Positions 47,146 to 60,680 of a stretch of DNA of 64,000 bases are shown here, one piece after another. The notes beneath the pieces are model-generated. The model was given only the letters and a program-made list of their open reading frames with translations. It ran no database searches and had not been told where the DNA came from. A program made the position numbers and the translations under genes. The DNA lies in the NCBI GenBank assembly GCA_035236585.1, contig CP141138.1, positions 29,957,437 to 30,021,436 of the forward strand, written 5' to 3'. The DNA comes from Warburgia ugandensis. Its lineage: Eukaryota; Streptophyta; Magnoliopsida; Canellales; Canellaceae. Every line of letters starts with the position of its first letter. The first letter of the stretch is position 1.

Positions 47146-48740
47146 AACATTTTGCTAGTCTCAAGCAAAACATGCAAAAAACCAAATTTCAAAAATTTTA
47201 AACATTATTTTTAAGTCAACTCCACTTTTTCCTTAGAGAATTATCTTCAATAAATCATCAACTTTATCATAATAATATAAATGACTGAAGAATTCAAAAC
47301 TCTACCCATATGCTAAAAATATTTCAATCAAGCTTAAATCTCAGAGTGAGTGTATATTTTACATATAGAATAATCTTTTTCTTTAAGTAGACTTTTAACT
47401 TATGAACTCCATGTAGAATATGTTTTGACCTTAATCCTCTCTAATGGCTTGCATTCAGAACTAAAATATCTCAAATAGATGGTTCAAATCACATCTCTCT
47501 TTTAAATATGTGAGCAAAGTAGATAAAAGCAAATTTATCTCACATATATTCATAAAGGAATGGGAGTTACTAAGGAATTTAATTGTTGATCCTTTAGAAT
47601 GGATGCCATTACCTTTGAATATATAGAAATACTACTCTTTAAATCCTATCCATTCATTTCCTCATCAAGACTATATTTCTCTTAGAAATAATAGGTCTTT
47701 AACTAGGACGAAGCGTAGGCTTAGGACGGGGTACGAAAGAAAGGGTATAAAGGATATTCAAATTTTCTTCAAAAATAAGTGGAGGTCTTCTAAAGTTGAT
47801 AATTATTTATTTACTTTTTTTTACTAAAGTGAATATTTCTTTTTCTACTTTTCTTTGCATTTTTCAAGTTTTTTTTTTCATGTACTTTTTCTTTATATTT
47901 TAGTACTTTTGAATCACTTTGAAGAATATTTCTTTTCTTGATATTTACTTTTCTACTTTCATTGCAACTAAAAAGCATTTCTTCATTCATATTTAACTTA
48001 TCTCTTGAGAAAAATAGGTGATGGATATTTTTATATGGGTTACTATGGGTAAAGGTAATTTGGTTGAGAAAAGAAAAGGCTCAAATTGGCTCAGTAGTGG
48101 TAAAAGTACTTTTGGGGTAGGCTTTATGTTTCTAGGTTAAGAACAAGGGTCACCTAAGTCATTTTCTAAGTTTCCTATAATCTTTTAGATTCAATGAACT
48201 TTTAGAATTTTAAAGATAATACTCTAATATTTCAAGTAATTAGCCAAATTTAAGAGTTGATGGAATCAAATTTTCTTTAAGCATGCTAAAGAAAATTAGG
48301 AATATTTATAACCTCTAAAAAAAATGAATGACTCTAAAACTAACTTAAGTTATAGGTTTTTACTGAATTTCTTCAGGATCTCTAAGTTATAGCTACTTAT
48401 CAATCTGTACTATGATATGCAATTGCATGTACATATGTGATCTAAGACTTTGCTTTCATTGAATACTTTAGAAAATGAGTAAAATGATGAATTAATTATG
48501 TTCAGTTTCATTAATAAGCCAAAGTTCTCTAACTTCAGAAAATCCAATTCTTATCATAGTGTAGGAATTGACCTAGCTTTTTTTTTTTAAAAAAAATGCT
48601 CTCTCTCTTTTTTTTAGCAATTTTTTTTTTCAAACTAAGTGAAAAAACTAACAAAAACTAGAATTTTCTAGAATTCTACGCCCCCTAACTTGACAAAAAC
48701 ATTGGCTTCAATGTTTTAAAAGTAGGACCTAAAATGAATA
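47146..48740 (-). other. 3' untranslated block of Athila-2
   Basis: Collinear with Athila-1 24187-25860 and readily aligned by eye, for example ACTCTACCCATATGCTAAAA near 47303 and GAATTCTACGCCCCCTAACTTGA near 48670. No coding frame. Confidence 0.8.
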
Positions 48741-49380
48741 TGGGTTATGCATAAAACAACAAAAGGAAAAAACTTTGGGTTGACTCCCAGCGAGCACTAA
48801 GTTTAACATCTTCAGCTAGACATATCTTAACGTACCCTAATCTTGACCTAACTAGTACTAAAATTTCCTAATCCTAATAATGAAATGGCAATATTTCTCA
48901 CACCACTTCAAAATATCATGATAGTCAATATTTCTCCTCCACCATGGTGATGGTAGCATTATGACACGGTAGACTACCATGATTGTAAATTGAGTGGGAC
49001 CACTCTGATGATATCTCATCTTGAAAATTTCATGGTAGTCAATATATTTCCTCCATGTTGAAAGTTTAGATGGTATCACTATAACAATGTGAACTGTCAT
49101 GAATTTGAATTTTGTTGAACCGTATGGAGGTGGATGGTCCTTTTTTGACCAAATTTAAGGATAATACTGACCACTGTATTCCATGTATTTTCATTTATTT
49201 TCCTTACATTGTCCTAAAATTGGGGTATAAGATGACTCTGCCCTTCCCAAAACGTTTGTTCTTGTATTAATAGATGAGGGAACATGGTTTCGCTTAAACC
49301 TTGAGTATCTTCTAATGTGGACCATAGAGTTGGTTGATGTATGACTAGTACATCAATAGACTCTTTCTCTTCCTGTCTTA
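48741..49380 (-). other. Replacement segment of Athila-2, no RT/IN
   Basis: Occupies the place of integrase-RNase H-RT. It holds a tandem duplication with a period of about 116 bp (48906 and 49022, both with TCAATAT.TTTCCTCC-type blocks). Part of it is shared with Athila-4 at 34838 onward. The frame 48858-49100 crosses the duplication and has no recognisable domain. Confidence 0.65.
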
Positions 49381-49696
49381 TTGGCATATGAAAGGTTTCA
49401 AGTAGGCCTAAATTATTGTCTAATGGTTGTTCACATAAGTTTTGTAGGTTTCAATTAGGTACATCTTCTATATTGTAAGGCTCAATTAGAATATTAAGCT
49501 TTGTAAGGCATTCTGTTGATGATGGGAGGGGAGTAGATTTATTAGATGGAAGTTTCTTGAAACAAGGTTTCCATTTTTTTGTATCCATGATAAGGACAGA
49601 ATCAAGGAGGGCATTAACTTCCTCTATTAATGCATCCTCATTAATCTCATTAAAGTGGGCCTAATAGGCCTTGAGTGGGTCCAACAATAAAGAAGA

Positions 49697-50230
49697 CTAA
49701 AAATGATCTTGCACATCTGAATTGATCGTGTTTACATTGTGTAAGTCATCTGTGGTTTCACTAGGTTGCTTACCAATTTTGAAGATGTTTAGATCCAATG
49801 TCAAATTACCAAAAGATAGTTTCATGACACCATTTCTATAATTAATTAAGGCATTGGACATAGATAAAAATGGTCGTCCCAAGATGACTGGTATTTCATT
49901 CTTCTCATTTACCACTAGTTGTGTATTTAGAACTAGAAAATCTATAGGGAGGAAAAATTGTTCTACCTAGACTAACACATTTTCTATTACCCCTCTCAGT
50001 ATCTTCACAAAACGATTAGCTAGTTGGAGTGTACTAGATGTAGGTTTTAATTCACCCAGACCTAACTGTTCATATACCAAGTACGGTAGTACATTCACAC
50101 TAGATCTTAAATTAAGTATAGCTTGGTTAATCTTATAGTTGCCAATAATGCAAGTAAGAGTGGGGCAACCTGGATCTTTGTATTTTGGTAGTGTATGATG
50201 TTGAAGAATAAACCTAACTTGTTCAGTCAA
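49697..50230 (-). pseudogene. Athila-2 protease
   Basis: The frame 49967-50230 reads SILQHHTLPKYKDPGCPTL-like sequence, then AILNLRSSVNVLPY where Athila-1 has LLDLGSSVNLLPY. The catalytic Asp is Asn and the Gly is Arg, so the protease is dead. The frame 49697-49915 continues with PVILGRPFLSMSNALI and FGNLTLDLNIF. A stop and shift separate the two. It is followed by a spacer remnant with the NALIEE/LDSV region near 49600, but no RT. Confidence 0.88.
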
Positions 50231-50325
50231 GAATGCCTTCTTTTAAACATTTAGTTTTCTTTTTATGGTGCAAAGGTCTTTTAAGCATTTGACATATGAT
50301 GGGATTTGTTTTATTGCATCTAAGA

Positions 50326-52199
50326 TCAGTATGTTGATTTAACTTGCTTAAAAATCTCTAAAATCTCATCATTAGAGGCAGACTTTGAAGCATGACGTAA
50401 GCTTTGGGGAAATGAAGCAGGTACAGGACATGGGTCAACAAGTGAAGCAAGGTCCTTCTGTTTTGAATTTTCTTTAACTTTAGTGAATTTTTCCACCTCT
50501 TCAATCTTTTGGGGCTCATCTTTCTCAATTCTCTTACCACTCCTAAGAATGGTGACAGCCTTAGTCTGTTCCATGGTAGACTTGGATGATTCATCAGATG
50601 CATAGTGCTAATCGCATGCACTCCTATAGGGTTTGCTTATGGTTGAGATAGAAACTTTTTTTTTTTTTTTTTTTAGTTTGTATCCATTGAGTCATCATGT
50701 TTTTTATTTCATTAATAGACTATTGGTTTATTTTAATTGGATCTCTAATTGGGAAATTTTCCTCTTGTGGTTTTGAACCAGTTGATTGTTATTATCCTCT
50801 ACAGGCCTTTTGGGTGGGGACAAGTAAAGCCCAAAAGAAGGAGGTTGATGAGTTTGGTAGGGTAGGGTAAGAAGTCCTTGGCTTTGCTAATAAAGTTGAT
50901 ATGGTCTTGGTTATGGGACATTGGTAGTAGGTCCATTTTTTCAATTGAAATTCGGATGATTTCTCTAGTTGGGGTTGTAAGTGTCTGAATATGGGGAGAA
51001 AGGTCTTTTATACGTGTTACATGCATTAGCTTGATCATGAAGTACCTCTTGGAATGCTTGATTGATAGGACATTCCTGAGTAAGATAGGCAGTACTCTCA
51101 TAGATGCTACACACTTGTTCTTCCTTATTTGAGTTTTTCTTCCCCATTTCTATGGCTTCTACTTTTCTAGCTAGGGATGCTACTCTAACATTGATTACAT
51201 CTTTTACAGACATGGCATACATGCCTCCCCTAGCATGGGTAGTAGTGGGCTTGGGTCTATCTATATGTTCTATTCTTTCTAAGTCAGCCCAGGTTTGTGC
51301 ACTTTCAGCTAGCCATTCTAAATACTCCTCTACCTCATTTGGTTGTTTGTTGAGAAAGTTACCATTACAAATCATTTCTATAGATTGGCACATGTCAGAA
51401 TTAAGTCCTTCTTAAAAGAAGCAGATGATGCACAATGGTTCATAGCCATGATGTGGGCAAGTAAGTAATAGATCCTTGAACCTTTCCTAGTATTGATAGA
51501 ATGATTCTTTATACTTCTAGGACAAGTTCATTATCTTTTGGCAAAGTGTATTTGTTTTATGTGCAGGGAAAAATGTTTTCAAGAATTCCTTAGTCATTTC
51601 ATTCTAGGTTCTTATGGAACCTATTGACAGTGTATTAAACCACATTTTCACTTTTTCTTAGGAAAAAGTTTATGCATAACTATATTTAGACAAATATTTT
51701 GTGTTCTTTGGGTAGTACATACCTCATCAAACTCTTTAAGATGCAAGTAAGAGCTCTCACTATCTAAAGCATGAAATTTGGGAAGTTATTGGATTACTCC
51801 CATTCTTAATTCTAATGCACTAGCATTCTGAGGAAGAATGCCACAGGATGGAGTACTGGTGCGTATAGGCTGAAGGTAGTCTTTTAAAGTTCTGCCACGA
51901 AAGTTTTAATAACCATCATTATTATTATCCACATGTTCACAGTGTTGGTCCCACTCCCTATTGTTATTTCTTCTCTAATCTCTATTTGGTTGATAATTAT
52001 TTCTCCTTGGTGGAGGTTCATATTCATCATCCATTAGAGGTGGTAGGTCTTCATTCATGATGAGTGGAGGCCCTTGACTACCATGGGGTGAATTACCCCT
52101 TGATTGTTGAACAGTCATTGATGCGCACTAATTTGGTTGTATGTCTTTTTAGTCATACTTGACTAACCTTCTAGTTTTGTCGTGTCTCCAAAAGTGCAT
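50326..52199 (-). pseudogene. Athila-2 gag
   Basis: The counterpart of the Athila-1 gag start is the ATG at 52199 (MHFW..DKT.RLV). The best frame, 50965-51393, reads CQSIEMICNGNFLNKQP, EYLEWLAESAQTW and a zinc knuckle CSIYESTAYLTQEC in which the second Cys and the His are both Tyr. It is followed by QAFQEVLHDQANA, which shows the Gln lost in Athila-1. The final frame, 50326-50574, ends SNDEILEIFKQVK. Several stops and frame changes make it non-functional. Confidence 0.88.
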
Positions 52200-53381
52200 A
52201 CAACAAAAGTTTCTTTTCCTTTCCTTTCCTTTGTTTTGTTTTGTTTTTATTTTATTTTTTGTTGGGAAAACTAACCTAAATGATGCAACCTAACTTATAG
52301 AATGATGCACAAATAAAGGACACAATCAAATAATCCTTGAGGCTAATAAGCAACAATATTTTGAATTTCTTAAATTTGTGTGGGGATAATGCCTTTAGAT
52401 TAGCCTAATCTAGTGCTCCTCCTCTCTTTTAGATTTGATTACTGCTTACTAGTTAGGTTTATCTTTAAAGTGGTTAATACAATCCTCGTGTTAGGAGCCA
52501 TTTAGACCTCAACTAATGTCAACAGAAGGCATGGAAAAATCATTGGATTTTAAGATACCCACCATAACCACAGTGCTCAGAAGCCACTAGAGTGACAATA
52601 GATTGCATCCTATTAAGAGGGTCCTATAAGCATGTGATGATCCTATATGTCTCTTCTAATTAATTTTAAATTAATTTGAAAGGTAGGGTTGCGCACTTGT
52701 GGTGATTATCCTAGGTAGGCCAAGAAGTGGTGATAAAATTCACCCTTGATCTTGTGGGGTCGGGTACCTTTAATAATCAATTTTTACACTCCATGGAAGT
52801 TCGATCAACATATAAATCACTTTGAAGTAATAAACATTCCCTAAGAATGCAATTAAAAATAATAAACTAATGCAAAACCTTAAAAATGCTTTCTCTATGC
52901 AATTATACTACTAAGCAATGCAAAATTATTCTAAATGCGAACCTAAATCTAGAAAATAAAAGGAGTAAACAAAACTTATAGTAGGGTTTCCGATAAAAAT
53001 CAAGTGTGGGCCACCTCATCCCACACTTGCCCTGTTTTATTACGATCCTTCTAAAATTGAAATTAAAATTGCAAGTCACAATGGTCCTCACTATAAGATT
53101 TACTTAAAAAAGGAAAAATCCTATTTTAGGAAAGTAGGGAAGTTGTATTTATTTGATGAAGCTCCACTTCCCAATTTCCTCCACTTTTCAATTTTCTAAA
53201 AAATAAAAATAGCAATAAGTAGCAAATTCAGAAAATAGTATGATTATGGACTAAGAAACTTGAAAATGCACCTAAAAATGCCTAAAATGCTAAAACAAAG
53301 CAATTCCTAATTTTTTATTTTTCTTATTTTTTTTTTAAATTTTGGATTTTTTTTTAAATTTATGAAAACTCCATTGTAGGT
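52200..53381 (-). other. 5' untranslated leader of Athila-2
   Basis: Collinear with the Athila-1 leader, for example TAACCACAGTGCTCAGAAGCC near 52564 and CCCTTGATCTTGTGGGGT near 52743. Confidence 0.75.
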
Positions 53382-53398
53382 CCCCAACAACAGTGCTA
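53382..53398 (-). promoter_or_regulatory. Decayed primer binding site of Athila-2
   Basis: The plus strand reads CCCCAACAACAGTGCTA where Athila-1 has CCCTGGCAACGGCGCCA, 6 bp from the LTR. Differences are all transitions. Confidence 0.75.
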
Positions 53399-53404
53399 AA
53401 AACT

Positions 53405-55518
<2,114 letters not shown>

Positions 55519-55523
55519 GGTAT
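55519..55523. repeat. Right target-site duplication of Athila-2 (GGTAT)
   Basis: Identical to 44939-44943. Confidence 0.9.
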
Positions 55524-57160
55524 CCAAAAGGAGGGAATGGCCCAATGAAATTGATGCCCCATTAGTCAAATACCTCCACTATAAGAATGAGGTTTAAAGG
55601 CATCATATTCATACAAGTTATTCATCCTTTTTTTGCTAACGCTCGCATGCCTTACAAAAATTATGGGTGTCTCTAAAAGGAGTGGGCCAGTAGAAACGAC
55701 ACTTCAAAATCTTTACAGTTGTTTTCTTGATAGAAAAATGTCCACTGTGTGCTTCTGAAAGATGATAATGGATTATTCAACATTTCTTAATAATTGATCC
55801 AGGTAGTATTTAAACAAATATGAATCATCCCAAAAATAGTGTTTGACATTGGAGAAAAATCTAGTCTTATCATTTTTGGTCCAATGTTCTGGTATCAACC
55901 CTGTAGCGAGATAATTTGCAATGTCAACAAACGAAAGGACATAAGAGACATTAATCTCTAGATCAAATTCTTGAAGTAGAAGAATCTATCCAAGAAGTCA
56001 TGGATTAGCATCCTTCTTTGAAAGAAGGTACTTTAGTGCTGAATGATTAGTGAAAATGATTATCTTAGAGTCTACCACGTAAGAACTGAACTTATATAGT
56101 GCAAAGACTATGGTAAGGAGTTCCTTCTTCTTGGTTGAATAATTCATTTGTGCACTGTTAAGTATCCTACTTACATTGTAGATGACATAGGGATTCTTAT
56201 CCTTTCCTTGTCTTAATATTATGCCTTCAGTATAGTCACTTGCATCACTCATGATTTCAAAGGGCACTTTCCAATCAGGTGGTTGCATGATAGGTGTGGT
56301 GGTCAACTTATCCTTCATCTTAGTAAAAGCTTCTTGACAGTTAGCAATCCATTCAGATGGTGTGTCCTTAGCTAGGAGGTTACACAATGGTCTAGATATT
56401 GAACTGAAATTGTTTATAAAGCTCCTACAAAATCCTACATGTCTCAAGAAGGAACAAAAGTCTCTAATTGTTTGAGGGCTAGGTAGACTAGAAATTAGAT
56501 CAATTTTTTCTTTATCTAACTATATTGCTTTTGATGAAACAATATGGCCAAGCACAATTTCCTTGGGAACCATGAAATGACACTTCTTTTAGTTTAACAT
56601 TAGGTATTTCTCTTAACAATGATGTAGGACTTTTCTTAGGTTTTCCAATCATGTATCAAATGAATCCTCAAAAACTAAAAAATCATCCATGAAGACCTTT
56701 AGAAAGTGCTATACCATGTCATTGAAGATACTCAAGATGCATCTTTGAAATGTTGCAAAAGCGTTACATAATCCAAGTGACATTCTTTTATAAGCAAAGA
56801 TACCAAAAGGACAAGTGAATGTAGTCTTTTCCTTGTCTTCAGTTACAATTTCTATCTAATTATATCTAGAATAATCATCAAGAAAATAGTAGAACTTTTG
56901 TCCTACTACCTTTCCAACATTTGATCAACAAAGGGCAACGGGAAGTGGTCCTTTCAAGTAATAGCATTTAACTTTCTATAATCAATACATGTACGCCAAC
57001 TAGTCACAACTCGAGTTGGAATGAGTTCATTGTTGGTATTGTGGACAACTATCATTTTGGGTTTCTTGGGTACTACTTGGGTTGGATTGACCCATTGGTT
57101 GTCATTTATGGGGTAGATGATCCCCATGTCCAAAAAATTAAGAACTTCTTCCCTAACCAA
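55524..57160 (-). pseudogene. Athila-3 reverse transcriptase, RNase H and integrase N-terminal half
   Basis: The frame 56954-57160 reads VREEVLNFLDMGIIYPI and WVNPTQVVPKKP, ending CIDYRKLNAIT (Athila-1 is broken after CIDY). The catalytic FMDD survives near 56685. The frame 55998-56447 holds the FEIMSDASDYTEG RNase H start, KKKELLTIVFAL and FTNHSALKYLLSKKD (the Asp of FTDHS is Asn). The integrase zinc region follows, and WGINFIGPFPPFGYLY ends at the Athila-2 insertion; the first catalytic Asp is Asn. Multiple stops and frame changes. Confidence 0.88.
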
Positions 57161-57489
57161 TTATTTCATATTTGGATTCAACTTACGCTACATTTGAGAG
57201 GATGGCTTGGCATCATCTTCCATGTAAATTCTATGAGTGCATATTAAAAGATTAATGTCTTTAATATCTACAAAGGTCTAGCCTATAGCACCTTTGTACT
57301 CCTTTTAAATTTGAATTAACTTCTCATCTTTTGATTTTTCTAATTGGGAGGAGATAATGACAATAAAAATCTTTTTCTCTCCTATATATGCATACTTGAG
57401 ATTAGTTGGTAGATTTTTTAACTCCATTTTAAGAGGTTTGATTGAATATGGAACAAGAGTGAATTCCTTGGGCAACAATTCCTAGAACT

Positions 57490-57785
57490 GAGGTTGCCAT
57501 TTTGCTATGTCCATAATAGGCATAGAATCGAGGAGGGCATTAACTTTTTTTTATTAATGCATCCTTATTAAATTCATTTAAATGGTCTAAACATACTTCC
57601 AGTGAATTTGATAAGGAAGATTTAATAAATTGATCTTGAATAATTGAATTTATTATGTTGAAATTGTGCAAGTCATCAATAGATTCTCTTAGCCTCTTGT
57701 AGATGTTAAGGCATTGGATGTGGGTAAAAATAGTCACGCACGAATTACTGGTATTTCATTCCTTTCATTTAGCACTAATTCTATG
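57490..57785 (-). pseudogene. Athila-3 protease/spacer, part before the solo LTR
   Basis: The minus strand reads SLSNSLEVCLDHLNEFNKDALIKK, matching the Athila-1 spacer SLSDPLEACLAHFNEFNEDALIEE, and continues into the end of the protease region up to the insertion at 57786. Confidence 0.75.
57781..57785. repeat. Left target-site duplication of the 57786 solo LTR (CTATG)
   Basis: CTATG, repeated at 60234-60238. Confidence 0.85.
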
Positions 57786-60233
57786 TGATAAGTATTCAAT
57801 TTTGTATAAAAAGAACCCAATTTGTATTTCATGTGTTGTAAAATAGTGTTATTTCTATTATTTTTTTTCAAATTTCATAACACATGCATTTTTAACCTAA
57901 TTATTCAAAAATGTGATATTTTGCAGGTTCAAAGGCTAATCTAGAGTTAAGTATACAATTGATCATATTTTTAGGATTTAATTAGGTTTTTTTTTTTTTT
58001 TACCTTTTGTAAGTCTTGAAGAGGTAATCCATAGGTCGAGATTTATCGAGATAAGAATTGAAGATCAAGATCAAAAGATTGAGTTATGGACTAAATTTCA
58101 AAATTTAAAAGTAGATTAAGATCTAAGATCATAACAAGGCAAGATGATGGATAAATGGAAGTAATTGGAATAGTTAAAGGTGACTAAAATGGTGAAGCAA
58201 GCCATGCATTTCCAGCACCTTTGCATGAGAACCATTCAAGCCACCTTAGCCATACAAACCATGAGAGAATGTAATAAGCTAAGGAATTCAAGCCATTAAA
58301 GCCAAGGGTGTGAATCATCAAGTAAAGCCAAATGAACCCTCAAAGTAATCCACATAAGCCAATTAAGCCAAATTCCACATGGAATCATACAATTGGAGGA
58401 GAGTTTAGGCAATGATCCACTTTCTAAATTTGGATTTTCTATGTTTAATTAGAAGGTTTGAGAGAATTGTGTAAAAGATAAGATGATTATGCATTTGTGG
58501 ACTCATCAAGAGAGAAACCCTACTTTCCAACTCCATCTCCTACTCTTTTTACTAGGGTTACAAGTTATAGAATCATAATATACTTGTAAAGACCCTCCAT
58601 GTAGTTGTCTATCTAAGGCGTTCGATCCACATCTTTCCTCATAGCCACCTCTCAAGTTAGGGTTGCGTCTCAATCTCCAATGTGCGAAATCTGATGGACT
58701 AGTTCAGACTCTGGAATTTCTTAGATGTTTTTGTTCCTTTGGATTCTTAGTTATTGTCTTAGTTATTTTCTCTCCAATTCATGTTAGTAGTTTGCTTGCT
58801 TTGGTTTAGTTTTCATTGCTTTAGTTTTCATTGTTTTGCTTTCTCGTTTTGCACCTTCTTTTCCATCTAGCTTCTCCTTCTTTCTTTGCCCCAATTTCAC
58901 CTATTTTTATTTGTTATTCTCTTAATATTTAAGTTAACTCATCTTTAGTAGTGACAGCCAAGAGAAGAGCTAGCTTAGAACCTTGACTTTTCTTGTTGAA
59001 ATTCAAGTTTTTGACCTTATTCTCACTTTAGTTTTATGTTAATTTCCTTGCCTTAGTTCACCCACTTAGCCTTATTTTCTCTCAAATTCATTTTTAGGTT
59101 TTATTTTCATGTCATTATAATTTATAGTGTGAGCATTGTATTGGGATTTTATTATTTTTTAGATATAATTTTGGGCTTTAGAAAAGTGTGCATATTCTAG
59201 CAATTATAGATTGTCTTATGAGAATAAATTTGATGTAAATTGGATATGATTTAATAAAATTCTTTCAGAATTCTTGTCATGGATTATTTATTTAATCAAA
59301 GTACTTAAGTTTTGGGTTGTTTCCTTACATAAAAGTAATGGTTTCAATAGCTATCTAATGCAAGATTTATTGACTATTCTTAAGTACTACAATCTGAAAA
59401 ATTATTTTTCCTTAAATTTGTGCATTAACTCCAACCATCAAAACATCTTATTTTCCTAAATCCTTAGGCATTCATTTAGATTTTCATGTTTTTATTAGAT
59501 CCCATAGTTAGTTTACGTAATAAGTCACTATAGGTGCATTAAATTTCACCATCTTTAGGGCTCTATAATCATGTGCATGGTTCTAAATTATATTCCTTTT
59601 TTGTTTTTGCTTAGTTTAGCTTCTTAATTTAGTTTTAACATTAGTTAATCAATTGTTACATCTTATGTTAGGTTTATAAAGTTTCCTTTTTGAATTTTAG
59701 GAATTTACATCTTTAGGAAGTTTTAGGATTTATGAAGTGTTAAATTTAAAAAGTCTCTTTAATTGTAGTTTCCATTCACATGCACATATCTCATTTCTTG
59801 TTATTTGCATGTTAGTTTAGTGTTGTAAAGTTTCTAAATTGGTTTTAGAGAGTTCTATTTTTGAACGTTTCTAATTCTAGTTTAAGAAAGTGTCATTTTT
59901 AGTAGTTTCCTTTAAGTTTCTTAATTTGATTCAAGCTAATTTAGTATTAGTTTCCTTTATTTTCTTGCATGTTAGTAGGGATAGTTTTAAATTTCATTGC
60001 GTAGCTTTAGTTTTAGAAAGTTTCTTTCAAATCTAGTTTCTAATTTCATGCATGTTTCCTTCTTAGTTTGTTTCAATTTCCTAGTTTAATTACAACTCTT
60101 CTTATTTGCCTGAAGTTAATTAATTTGAATAAAATCTAATTCATTACATATCTATGAGGTTCCTTGTGGGATTGGCCTCACTTGTGTGAAAATATTATGT
60201 TGTGTGCATGCAAGTAATTTTAAAGTTACACCA
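57786..60233 (+). mobile_element. Solo LTR, 2.45 kb, possibly Tat lineage
   Basis: Begins TGATAAGTATTCAATTTT and ends GTTACACCA, with a CTATG duplication on both sides. Removing it rejoins the Athila-3 protease coding sequence in register with Athila-1 29190-29230. No internal domain is present. The TGATAAG start and a GGTTCCTTGTGGGATTGGCC block near the 3' end (60160-60178) resemble Tat/Retand LTRs; that lineage call is from memory of family features and is tentative. An inverted relative lies at 38881-40135. Confidence 0.85.
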
Positions 60234-60238
60234 CTATG

Positions 60239-60680
60239 TCTAGAATGAAAAAGTCTACTAGAAAGTAAAATTGTTCTACATAGACAAGTCTATCCTCTGC
60301 TATACCTCTTAGTATTTTGGAGGGTCATGGCCATTGATTTAATTTCTCCCAAACCTAGCTACTAGTATATTGAATATGGCAGTAGATTTGCATTGGATCC
60401 CAAATCAAGAAAAGCTTTATTTATCTTATAGTTTCCAATTATACAAGTGAGAGTTGGGCAACCTAGATCTTTATGTTTGGGTGGTGTGTGATGTTGAAGG
60501 ATCAAAGTTCAATCAAGAAAGCCTTCTTATACACATTCAAATTTCATTTAATAGTGTAAAGGTCTTCAAAAAATTAGCACTTGACTGGATTTGTTTAATG
60601 GAATCCAACATCGAAATGTTGATCTTGACTTGTTTAAAAATATCTAGGATCTCATCATTGGAAGCTACATTTGGAGCTTG
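60239..60680 (-). pseudogene. Athila-3 protease, part after the solo LTR
   Basis: The minus strand corresponds to Athila-1 29200-29640: the active-site region is recognisable near 60390-60420 and the PKYKDPGCPT counterpart near 60455-60485, followed by the gag-pol junction near 60640. Stops and shifts are frequent. Confidence 0.75.
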
